Translations under genes and position numbers: made by a program
Shown: in pieces, positions 34,812-42,861 of the stretch
How the letters are laid out: each line of letters starts with the position of its first letter
How positions within the stretch are numbered: the first letter of the stretch is position 1
The notes under the pieces: generated by a model
The model's database searches: none
Seen by the model: the letters and a program-made list of their open reading frames with translations, nothing else
Told to the model about the DNA's origin: nothing
Source of the DNA: JAXMDC01 sp046349035
GTDB taxonomy: Bacteria; Pseudomonadota; Alphaproteobacteria; Rhizobiales; Kaistiaceae
NCBI GenBank assembly: GCA_046349035.1
Contig: JAXMDC010000002.1
Location: forward strand, 496,001-560,000
Direction of reading: 5' to 3'
DNA: 64,000 nucleotides

Positions 34812-37076
34812 TTATCTGCCAAATGCGGCGGCCGCCGCAGGTTCGACCGGATTGTTCAGATAGAACTCGTCGCGCGGGAAGACGTCGGTCAGCGGCGCCT
34901 GCAGTCGAGACATCTCGGGTGTGAAGCTGAGCGGCGGCTCGCGGAACATCGTGCCATAGGCATCGAAGCCTGGGTTACCGCGCTTGAGATATGCCGCGAC
35001 CGCCGGTTCGGCGAAGCGCGCGGCCAGCCGCGTCGCGTCGAACGGGATCGGCGCATCGCTGCCGACCAACACGTTCACCGGAAAGAGCAGCAGCGTGTAA
35101 GGGAAAGCGGCTGCGAAGGTCTCTACGCTGCGCCGCGTCGGCGCCCACTGAACATAGAGTCCGCCGGGATTGAGGCGGCTCCTCACCAGCTGGAGGAATT
35201 CGCTGCTGTAGAGAAGGCCGGCGTGGGAACCCTCCGGGAGCACCGCGTCCGCTTCGATAACGTCGTAATGCGCCGGCGACTTGGCGAGCGTGCGGCGACC
35301 GTCGCCATAGAAAAGTGTGTAGCGACTATCGGCGAGCATGGCGGCGATAGCGCCGTCGCGGTGCTCGGCGGCCAGGGGCTCCAGGATCGACAGTACCGGC
35401 TTCACCAGTTCGACCGCCCCGATATGTTGCGTCGCCGATGAGACTCCGGCGGCATAGGGCGTACCGCCAGTGCCGACGCCGATGACCAGGACGTCCTTCG
35501 GCGTGGGATGGATGAGGGGGCCGACCGCGCCGAGAAACTCGTGGATCTCAAGGAACGAGATCCGACCCTGCGAGAAGCCCTGGATGAAGAACGGCCCATC
35601 CGGCACCTCGTTGGCGGGATGGGAGTCGCGGAACGCCGCAATGCCGGAGCGGTCCTCTTCCAGCGCCGCGATGCGGCCGCGACCGTCGGCGTGCAGACGT
35701 CCCCAGAACGCGGCATTCTCGGGCACGAGAACCGCGGCTCCAACACAGGCAAGCGCCGCGGCAAGCTCGGCCGGCCGCGGCCGGGCACGCACAGCTGAGA
35801 GTGCCAGGAGGCCCACCGACAGCAGCGCCAGGAAGCGAAGCGTTCCTGTCGTCCCAAGCACGTGCAACGCGACGAGGCCGGTCGCCAGCGAGCCGGCGGC
35901 GTTGCCGGCAATGTTGGCGAGTTGCACCCAGCCGACGCGGTTGCCGACGCTGGCAAGGTCGTTCTGCACCGCTCGCTGCACAAACGGGAACGTCATGCCG
36001 ATCAGGAAGGCCGGCGGCGCGACGAGGAGAAGCGTCAGGGCGGCGGTCGCGAGCACCGATGACGGTTCGAGCCGCAGGCGGTCGACATCGAGAAGCGGCG
36101 CCAGCGGCGACAACGGCAGCACCCACCAGGCGAGGAGGATGAGGGCAGCGGCGGTGGCAAAGCCGGCCGATTGAGTCAGGAAGAACGCCCGCCGCGGATC
36201 GATCGCCCCCCGCACCAAGCGGGCGGCGACGGCAATGCCGAGCCCGTCGGCAATGAGGAACACGCCGATCACGGTCGGGAAGAGATAGGCGTGGAACTGG
36301 CCGATCTGGCCGATCAGCCGCACCCACACGATCTCCAGCCCAACGATCACATAGCCGGAGAGGAAGACGAGGCCGCACCACACCGGCACGCCGCCGTGGC
36401 CGTCTCCGCCGTCGCGCTTCGCCTCTTTGGCCGGCAGCGCTGCGTCGCCGACCCGGTCGGCAAGGGTCAGCGCTAGGATCGCGGCGGAGAGATCGAACAG
36501 CGCCGCCACCACCAGTGCGCCGACGAAACCGACCGTGCCGACGATGACGAAGCCGCCGATGAGCGCGCCCGCGCCGGCGCCGAGCGTGTTGAGGCCGTAA
36601 AGGCGGCCGATGGTTTCGGCGACGCGATCGAGCGAGGTCGCGGTCGCTCGCGCCAAGAGCGGCAGCGAGACCCCCATCAGGGTCGTCGGCACCAGGAGCC
36701 CGGCAAAGCAAAGCGCGAAGATCGCCGCCGGTGCATCGATGACGCCGGCCAAGCCGCTCGCCAGGAAATCGTAGAGGAAGAGCTTGGAGAGGAGGGCAAA
36801 GCCCGCGACCCCCGCCTCGGCGAGGGCAAAGCCGAGCAAGGCCCGGCGCGGCTTCAGGCGGTCGGCGACCAGCGCTCCGAGGATCGAGCCGACACCGAGC
36901 CCCGCCAGGAACGCGCCGACCACCAAAGCGGCGCTGACCGTATCGGAACCGGCAAAGATGCCGAGCATCCGCTGCCAGACCACCTGGCAAAGGAGGGCGC
37001 CAAAGCCGGAAGCGAAGAACGCGAAGGCCAGGCGGAGCGGAACTCCGCCCGGCCGAGCCATGCTTGCAGCGCTCAC
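34812..37076 (-). CDS. fused MFS/spermidine synthase-like protein
   Basis: A 754-residue protein from GTG 37076 (AAAGGGGGGC upstream); ATG 37061 is an alternative. The first 500 residues contain about 12-14 membrane helices with GLGVGSILGALVADRLKPRR, the usual loop of the membrane-bound spermidine-synthase-like family. The C-terminal soluble part (530-754) is a spermidine-synthase-like methyltransferase fold: VLVIGVGTGGTPYAAGV, YDVIEADAVLPEGSHAGLLY and LYSSEFLQLVRSRLNPGGLYVQW. Whether it makes polyamines is not established. It is divergent from the SUMF1-like gene at 37211. Confidence 0.88.
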   Translation of the reverse strand: MSAASMARPGGVPLRLAFAFFASGFGALLCQVVWQRMLGIFAGSDTVSAALVVGAFLAGLGVGSILGALVADRLKPRRALLGFALAEAGVAGFALLSKLFLYDFLASGLAGVIDAPAAIFALCFAGLLVPTTLMGVSLPLLARATATSLDRVAETIGRLYGLNTLGAGAGALIGGFVIVGTVGFVGALVVAALFDLSAAILALTLADRVGDAALPAKEAKRDGGDGHGGVPVWCGLVFLSGYVIVGLEIVWVRLIGQIGQFHAYLFPTVIGVFLIADGLGIAVAARLVRGAIDPRRAFFLTQSAGFATAAALILLAWWVLPLSPLAPLLDVDRLRLEPSSVLATAALTLLLVAPPAFLIGMTFPFVQRAVQNDLASVGNRVGWVQLANIAGNAAGSLATGLVALHVLGTTGTLRFLALLSVGLLALSAVRARPRPAELAAALACVGAAVLVPENAAFWGRLHADGRGRIAALEEDRSGIAAFRDSHPANEVPDGPFFIQGFSQGRISFLEIHEFLGAVGPLIHPTPKDVLVIGVGTGGTPYAAGVSSATQHIGAVELVKPVLSILEPLAAEHRDGAIAAMLADSRYTLFYGDGRRTLAKSPAHYDVIEADAVLPEGSHAGLLYSSEFLQLVRSRLNPGGLYVQWAPTRRSVETFAAAFPYTLLLFPVNVLVGSDAPIPFDATRLAARFAEPAVAAYLKRGNPGFDAYGTMFREPPLSFTPEMSRLQAPLTDVFPRDEFYLNNPVEPAAAAAFGR

Positions 37077-37210
37077 GCGCCCCCCTTTGAGCCCGGATTC
37101 CGGCGGCCGCACCCTATCGGGCGACGCGGCCGGGCGCCACAATCGGCTGCGGCCCTTACCGCCGCCGGGGGCCTTGGCTATGCTCGGCATGCGTTCTCTC
37201 GGGGGTTGCC

Positions 37211-38098
37211 GTGCCGCGTCTTTTGTTCCTCGCCTTCCCGGCCGCTCTCGGCCTGGCCGCTACTCCCGCAGCGGCGCAAACCGCCTGTCCCGGCGGCGCC
37301 TTCGCCAGCGTCGGCACCGCCGCTTCGCGGTGCCTCACCCCCGGCGCGGCCTTTCGCGACTGCGACGCAACTTGCCCCGAGATGGTCGTCGTTCCCGCCG
37401 GCAACTTCGTCATGGGATCGCTGCCAAGCGAACCCAGCCATTCGCCGACCGAGGCGCCGGCGCACGAAGTGACCATCGCCGCGCCATTCGCGGTCGGGCG
37501 CTTCGCCGTCACTTTCGAGGAGTGGGACGCTTGCGTCGCCGGCGGCGGCTGCGGCGGCTATAGCCCCGGCGACCGCGGTTGGGGGCGAGGCCGGCGGCCG
37601 GTCATCGACGTCTCCTTCGACGACGCTCGCACTTACCTCGCCTGGCTTTCGGCGAGGACCGGAAAGACCTACCGCCTGCTCAGCGAAGCCGAGCGCGAAT
37701 ACGTCGCCCGCGCCGGCACCACCACGCCCTTCTGGTGGGGCACCACCATAACGACCGAGCAGGCCAACTACGACGGCACCGCCACCCCCTACAACAACGG
37801 CGAGAAAGGCGAATTCCGCCGCCAGACGCTGCCGGTCGACAGCTTCAAACCCAACCCCTGGGGCCTTTATAACGTCCACGGCAATGTCGATGAGTGGACC
37901 GCCGACTGCTACCACAACTCGTACAATGGCGCCCCTCGCGACGGCTCGGCTTGGACCGACGGCGCCTGCTCGTTTCGGGTGCTGCGCGGTGGCTCCTGGG
38001 GTTTTGTGCCGCGCTTCTTGCGCTCCGCCATCCGCCACTATGACGGTCCCGGCGCTCGTTCGCCCGATTTCGGTTTCCGCGTCGCCCGTTCCCTGTAG
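37211..38098 (+). CDS. SUMF1/formylglycine-generating-enzyme-like exported protein A
   Basis: A 295-residue protein from GTG 37211. A signal peptide (LLFLAFPAALGLAATPAAAQ) and a Cys-containing connector (ACPGG, SRCLTP, FRDCDATCPEMV) precede the FGE-sulfatase domain. Within it are VVVPAGNFVMGS, FAVTFEEWDACV, TGKTYRLLSEAEREYVARAG, NVHGNVDEWTADCYH and VLRGGSWGFVPRF. True formylglycine-generating enzymes carry a catalytic Cys pair just after GGSW/Y; here the equivalent stretch has none, so formylglycine synthesis is unlikely. Similar exported proteins are common in alphaproteobacteria without known role. Confidence 0.9.
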   Translation: MPRLLFLAFPAALGLAATPAAAQTACPGGAFASVGTAASRCLTPGAAFRDCDATCPEMVVVPAGNFVMGSLPSEPSHSPTEAPAHEVTIAAPFAVGRFAVTFEEWDACVAGGGCGGYSPGDRGWGRGRRPVIDVSFDDARTYLAWLSARTGKTYRLLSEAEREYVARAGTTTPFWWGTTITTEQANYDGTATPYNNGEKGEFRRQTLPVDSFKPNPWGLYNVHGNVDEWTADCYHNSYNGAPRDGSAWTDGACSFRVLRGGSWGFVPRFLRSAIRHYDGPGARSPDFGFRVARSL

Positions 38099-38186
38099 GG
38101 GAGTTGACCGCGAGGACGAGGCCGGCGATTGGCCCTTTCGCGAGGGCGGAGGGCTTGGCTATCATCCCGACAAGCGGGGCTTGAGA

Positions 38187-39257
38187 ATGCGGAGGATTGG
38201 TGTGGCGACTTCACGGATCGTCGTAGCGGCGGCCTTGCTCGTTCTGGCGGGCGTGCTTCCCGAAGGCGCGGCCGGGCAGGGCGGAACGCAGCGTCCGGTA
38301 GCGCCGGGCCAGCCGCGCACCGGCGGCGGCATCGCCGGCGCTTTGTCGTTGAACCCCGGCAATTGCAATGGCGGGATCGTCACCGCCGTTGGCAGCTCGG
38401 GCCAGCGCTGCCTTCGGCCGAAGGACCGCTTCCGCGACTGCGACACGACCTGCCCGGAAATGGTCATGGTCCAGGCCGGCGCGTTTGACATGGGGACGCC
38501 CGACTCCGAGAAGAAGCGCGACGATGACGAGGGTCCGGTTCACCGCGTCACCTTCGCCGCCCCCTTCGCCGTCGGCCGCTTGGCGGTCACCCGCGGCGAG
38601 TACCTCGCCTTCGTCAGCGCCACTGGCATGCGCCTCAGCACGTCCTGCGGCACGATCAACGCGAGCGGCGGCCCGGTTGAGACCGGCAACATCCAGGGCA
38701 CCAACACCCGCGACCCCGGTTTCGCGCAGGAAGACAGCCACCCCGCAGTCTGCGTCAGTTGGGCCGACGCCAAGGCCTATGTCGACTGGCTCTCGCAGCG
38801 CACCGGCAAGACGTACCGCCTCCTCAGCGAGGCCGAGCGCGAATACATCACCCGCGCCGGAACCAAGACCGCCTTCTGGATGGGCAACGGCATCTCGCCG
38901 ACGCAGGCCAATTACGACGGCACCGTCGCCCCCTATGTCGGTGGGGGCTCCAAGGGCGTCTACCGCGCCAAGACCGTGCCGGCCGACATGTTCCAGCCCA
39001 ACCCCTGGGGCTTTTACAACGTCCACGGCAATGTCGATGAGTGGACCGAGGATTGCTACCACGAGGACGGCTATGACGGCGCGCCGACCGACGGCACTGC
39101 TTGGGGCGCCAGCACCTGCGGCACCAACGATCGCGTGGCCCGCGGCGGCTCCTGGTACGGCATCCCCGACCACCTGCGCTCGGGCTTCCGTTACGGCTTC
39201 GACCCGACCATCCGCGGCAACAATGTCGGCTTCCGCGTCGCGCGTAGCTTGGATTAG
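38187..39257 (+). CDS. SUMF1/formylglycine-generating-enzyme-like exported protein B
   Basis: A 356-residue paralogue of the preceding gene, 88 bases downstream. ATG 38187 is used; GTG 38202, six bases after GGAGG, is an equally good start and would shorten the signal peptide by five residues. The FGE-like domain repeats the same blocks (VMVQAGAFDMGT, FAVGRLAVTRGEYLAF, TGKTYRLLSEAEREYITRAG, NVHGNVDEWTEDCYHED, VARGGSWYGIPDHL) and again lacks the catalytic Cys pair after GGSW. A third, broken copy lies at 39812-40323, so this locus expanded by tandem duplication. Confidence 0.9.
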   Translation: MRRIGVATSRIVVAAALLVLAGVLPEGAAGQGGTQRPVAPGQPRTGGGIAGALSLNPGNCNGGIVTAVGSSGQRCLRPKDRFRDCDTTCPEMVMVQAGAFDMGTPDSEKKRDDDEGPVHRVTFAAPFAVGRLAVTRGEYLAFVSATGMRLSTSCGTINASGGPVETGNIQGTNTRDPGFAQEDSHPAVCVSWADAKAYVDWLSQRTGKTYRLLSEAEREYITRAGTKTAFWMGNGISPTQANYDGTVAPYVGGGSKGVYRAKTVPADMFQPNPWGFYNVHGNVDEWTEDCYHEDGYDGAPTDGTAWGASTCGTNDRVARGGSWYGIPDHLRSGFRYGFDPTIRGNNVGFRVARSLD

Positions 39258-39279
39258 CGGCGGGTTCTATCCCCGCCGC
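39257..39279. terminator. hairpin terminator between convergent genes
   Basis: GCGGCGGG (39257-39264) pairs with CCCGCCGC (39272-39279) across a seven-base loop, directly at the stop of SUMF1-like gene B and before the end of the GlcG-family gene. No T-tract is present on the plus strand. Confidence 0.5.
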
Positions 39280-39313
39280 CCGCCAGCCGTCGTCGCCGGC
39301 CGTTGAAACGCGG

Positions 39314-39718
39314 CTAGGGCGCCGACCCCGCGAGAGCCTTCGCCCCCGCCTCGGCGACCTTGTCGTCATCTTCGGCCTGCGCCCCGGAGACGCCGATGGC
39401 GCCCGCCACTTGGCCGCCGGAGATGATGGGCACGCCGCCGGGAATCGCCATCATGTCGCCGAGCGGAAAAGGCCGCCCGGCAAGCCGCTCGGCGACGACC
39501 CGCGTTGGTGCGCCGAGGGAGGCGGACGTGCGCGCCTTGCGAATGGCGATCTCGGTGGAGAAGGCCCGCGCCCCGTCCATCCTCTCCAGGAAAACTAGGC
39601 CGCCGGCGTCGTCGACGATTGCGATGCTGAGCGCGAGCTTGAACTCCCGCGCGGCGGCGCCTGCCGCGGCCGCGACGGTCTTGGCATCGGCAAGATCAAG
39701 TGAGGGTTTGGTCCGCAT
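39314..39718 (-). CDS. GlcG/HbpS-family protein (DUF336)
   Basis: A 134-residue protein from ATG 39718 with GGAGAG upstream. The blocks LALSIAIVDDAGGLVFLERMDGA, AIRKARTSASLGAPTRV, FPLGDMMAIPGGVPIISGGQ and GAIGVSGAQAEDDDKVAEAG are the complete GlcG/HbpS (heme-degrading or heme-binding) family pattern. Members occur as extracellular heme sensors or as orphan proteins in glycolate and other operons. There is no signal peptide, so it is cytosolic. It sits between SUMF1-like gene B and the broken copy. Confidence 0.92.
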   Translation of the reverse strand: MRTKPSLDLADAKTVAAAAGAAAREFKLALSIAIVDDAGGLVFLERMDGARAFSTEIAIRKARTSASLGAPTRVVAERLAGRPFPLGDMMAIPGGVPIISGGQVAGAIGVSGAQAEDDDKVAEAGAKALAGSAP

Positions 39719-39811
39719 GATGACGCTCTCCGATCCTGGAAACGGCGCCACGCGGCGCCGTTGGGCGACAGCCGCCTTTTGGTTCTCCATTTTACCGCGG
39801 CTCGGCCGCTC

Positions 39812-40323
39812 CGGCGACTGCGTCAGCTGGCACGACGCCAAGGCCTACGTCGATTGGCTCTCCCAGCGCACTGGCAAGACCTACCGCCTCCTCAGCGAAG
39901 CCGAGCGGGAATACGTGACGCGCGCCGGTACCAAGACCGCCTTCTGGATGGGCAACGGCATCTCGCCGACGCAGGCCAACTACGATGGCACCGTCGCTCC
40001 CTATGTCGGCGGCGGCACGAAGGGCGTCTACCGCGCAAGACTGTGCCCGCCGACATGTTTCCGCCCAACGCCTGGGGCCTTCACAACGTCCACGGCAATG
40101 TCGATGAGTGGACTGACGATTGCTACCACGCGGACGGCTACGACGGCGCGCCGACCGACGGCACCGCTTGGGAGCGAGCACCTGCGGCACCAACGATCGG
40201 GTTGCTCGCGGCGGCTCCTGGTAAGGCATCCCCGACCACTTGCGCTCAGGCTTCCGTTACGGCTTCGATCCGACGATCCCCGGCAACAATGTCGGCTTCC
40301 GCGTCGCGCGGAGCTTGGACTAG
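39812..40323 (+). pseudogene. broken third SUMF1-like copy
   Basis: About 510 bases are closely similar to the C-terminal half of the gene at 38187 (from CVSWADAKAYVDW onwards), but the sequence is disabled three times. A C is missing near 40036 (compared with CGCGCCAAGACC) and another base near 40172. The TAC after GGSW has become TAA at 40222-40224. Read across these shifts, it contains VDWLSQRTGKTYRLLSEAER, NVHGNVDEWTDDCYHADG, GGSW and the terminal NVGFRVARSLD. The N-terminal half and a start are absent, so it is a truncated tandem duplicate in decay. Confidence 0.85.
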
Positions 40324-40463
40324 CGCCCGCCCCATAACGCCAAGACTTGACCTTGGGCCGGAGCTGCCCCACCGTGTGCGGCCTCACGGCGGCAACCTGT
40401 GAGCGAGACTCGCGGGCTGCTGGGGCGAGGTTGGAGGTTCTTAAAAGGGCGAGGGGGTGAGCA

Positions 40464-42796
40464 ATGGCGAAACCGCGGATCGAAAACGAATATTCATTCC
40501 GCGAAGCTCTGAAAGCAGGCATAAATTTGTTTCTCGGGGCCGGATTCTCAACTCTCGCCAAAGACGAGGAAGGCCGCCAAGTGCCCGCGGGGGGGGGGCT
40601 TTGGTCTCAGAGATAAAGGCTGCCTTTCCTAAAGTGCGCGATCTGCAGCTTCAACTGCCACAACTTGCGACGATCTTGGAGCGCACTCAGAGAAGCGACT
40701 TTAGGTCATTTCTGGTAGGGCGGTTCACGGTCGCCAGCTTCCCAGAGGCGTATCAAATTATCGACAAAATCAACACCACTGCCATTTTCACGACGAACAT
40801 AGATGATCTTGTATTGAAAATCTTTCAAGGAAACGCATCGCGCTACTTAAACGACATCTCTGTCCATGGCCCAGTCTTTGGCGATTCGCGCGGACTGGAT
40901 TACGTTGCTCTCCACGGTTGCGTCCGCCATCCCGAGGACAATCTCGTGTTTGGCGCGTCGGAGCTGGCCTCAACCTTCTCTGCGGACCCCGATCGTTGGC
41001 GGTACCTAGTCCACCGCCTCCGCGCGTCACCCACACTGTTCTGGGGATACGCCCTGAACGACGCGGGGACGCTGCAGGCGTTAGACCACGCCGCTTCAAT
41101 ATCGCCAACGCGAGAGCGCCACGAACAGTGGGTAATTCTGCGGGATCCGACGCCGGAGGCGGTGAGCTATTTCAAGGCCATGGGACTCAGCATAATCGAA
41201 TCGGACACGACCGCCTTCCTGAAATATCTGGAAGAAACGCTTGCGGCTCCGGCCCCGTCAGTGACGTCGGTCGATCCGGGTCTAGGAAAGCTATTCCCTG
41301 AGGGGACGATTCCAGACCTTGCGACTATCACTCTTCGCCCGGTTATAGAGTTTTACGAGGGCGCCGACCCGAGTTGGTCGGACATATACACGGGGAATCT
41401 CTACCGCAGCTCACACTACCGACGGCTCATGGACCTGATCCATAGTGGCCGCAATGCCGCCGTGATCGGAATTCCAGCAAGTGGAAAGACAACATTGATC
41501 ATGCAGGCGGCCGCGGGACTGGCCACCGCAACAATCAAATTAATGTTTTTCTACATTACACGTGAGAAGGCTCACTTAATAGTAAAGTCGCTGCGGGGCG
41601 AGCGATGCACGGTCTTCCTCGACAACTGGTCTGACAGCGTCGAGGCGTACAACATATTGGCGGCGCAGGCAAACATTCAGGTAATTGCCGCGGAGCGCGA
41701 CTATTCCCATGAGATCATATCCCACCTTGTTTCTAGAGTCGCGCCGGAAATAATAGACGTGACTGAGCTGAGTGATGCCGATTCACAGTCATTGTATGAT
41801 CGGATACCGGCGGCAATAAGGCGACCATCCCTGGTAAAAGTGGCGGTTGGCGGTGACCGCAATCCGTCATTCTTCGAATTTGTTGAATCCAACATAACAT
41901 CGTCTTCGCTTCACGAGCGGTTTCGGCATGTCATGGATGAATTGGACGGTAAGGAGCCGGAGCTGTTAGAAGTCCTGGTGATGATGTCGTATGTGCACGC
42001 CTGTCGGACGCCCGTCTCGTTTGACATGCTTCTTGGATTTGTCGAGCGCAGAGGGCGAGATCTTGACGAAATAAGGCAAATTCCGGTGAGAATAGGCTCC
42101 ATGGTGGCGGACTACCATGGACCGTTGATCGATACGGTCCAAGATCATTTTGTCCCACGATCGCTCCACGTGTCGGAGACAATCCGCGATACTGCGCCGG
42201 CCGCCGTGTTCAGAAAGGTAGTTACGAGATTTCATAGTGAGGTGTCTCCCATCCGCATTGCAGGATACGACGTCTTTCGTCGCAACGCGTTTGATGCCGA
42301 CGTTTTGGTGAGGGCGTTCCCGAAGTGGGAGGACGGTCGGGAGTTTTATGATCGCGCCTATGAGAAAGATGGGTCACCGTTTGTGTTGCAGCAGGGTGCG
42401 CTATTTTTGTCTCGTAAAGTGAGGTTCAGAGAGGCCTTTGAATACATAGACAGAGCTCTGACGCTAACTGGAAGGCGCATACCATCGATAAGACATTCGC
42501 ACGCCGTGATACTATTTAGGGCAAATATTGATAGTGGGGAGGATGTCAAGGCGAAGACCGTTCTCGAGCAGAGCATGAAGATTATTGAGGAATGCTACGA
42601 CTATGACAAGAGAAAGACCTATCACGCAAGAACGTATGCCGACCAGGCGTTGAAATTTATGGAGAGGTTCGGTGACGCTGCGGCGGAGAAATATCTCTTG
42701 AAGGCAAAGAAGTGGCTGGCGGAGGAGCAGCGGAAGACGCCGTGGCATCGAGGCATAAGGCACTTGGCCCGAACGGTCGGCCTAGCGCTTAGCTAG
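40464..42796 (+). CDS. SIR2 - P-loop NTPase - helical repeat protein, frame broken at G10 tract (putative anti-phage NADase)
   Basis: The frame opens at ATG 40464 (GAGGGGG six bases upstream), reads MAKPRIENEYSFREALKAGI and LFLGAGFS (NAD-binding GAGFS, residues 25-29), then stops at TAA 40614. At ten G (40589-40598) it would need eight or eleven G to continue into the long second frame, giving 776 or 777 residues. Beyond the switch come FTTNIDDL (40787-40804), matching the sirtuin TQNID asparagine, and VALHGCV with the catalytic His at 40913. A P-loop VIGIPASGKTT follows (41468-41494), then a hydrophobic Walker-B-like CTVFLDNW and helical TPR-like repeats to the end. Codons are AT-richer than any neighbour. 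SIR2-NTPase-repeat proteins resemble defence systems that deplete NAD; this exact subtype is not named here. Confidence 0.8.
40589..40598 (+). repeat. homopolymeric G10 tract, putative phase-variation switch
   Basis: Ten consecutive G occur inside the SIR2 coding region at codons 42-45. Removing two or adding one joins the N-terminal frame (GAGFS) to the long C-terminal frame without any other change. Eight G gives VPAGGALVSEI, matching the common SIR2-like LPxGxxLxxEL helix cap. Runs of this length are prone to slipped-strand mispairing; they are also a common assembly error. Confidence 0.75.
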
Positions 42797-42822
42797 GACG
42801 GCGCGCCGTCCTGCGGTGATTT
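42795..42822 (+). terminator. palindromic hairpin after the SIR2 gene
   Basis: AGGACGGCGCGCCGTCCT (42795-42812) is a perfect 18-base palindrome that begins at the stop codon of the SIR2 gene and is followed within a few bases by TTTT. It can fold as a seven-base-pair stem with CGCG loop and probably terminates the gene. It also lies before the convergent metY end. Confidence 0.6.
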
Positions 42823-42861
42823 TCGGCACTACCGACCAGTGTTAGTTTCGACTGCGCCACG

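Noticed and set aside
37211..39257. Annotation of the SUMF1-like genes as active formylglycine-generating enzymes
   Set aside because: The catalytic cysteine pair expected after GGSW/Y is missing in both, and no sulfatase is encoded nearby.
40457..42796. Simple start of the SIR2 gene at GTG 40457
   Set aside because: That frame gives a basic, unstructured N-terminus without the SIR2 GAGFS motif, which lies in the other frame from ATG 40464; the gene is better explained by a frame break at the G10 run.
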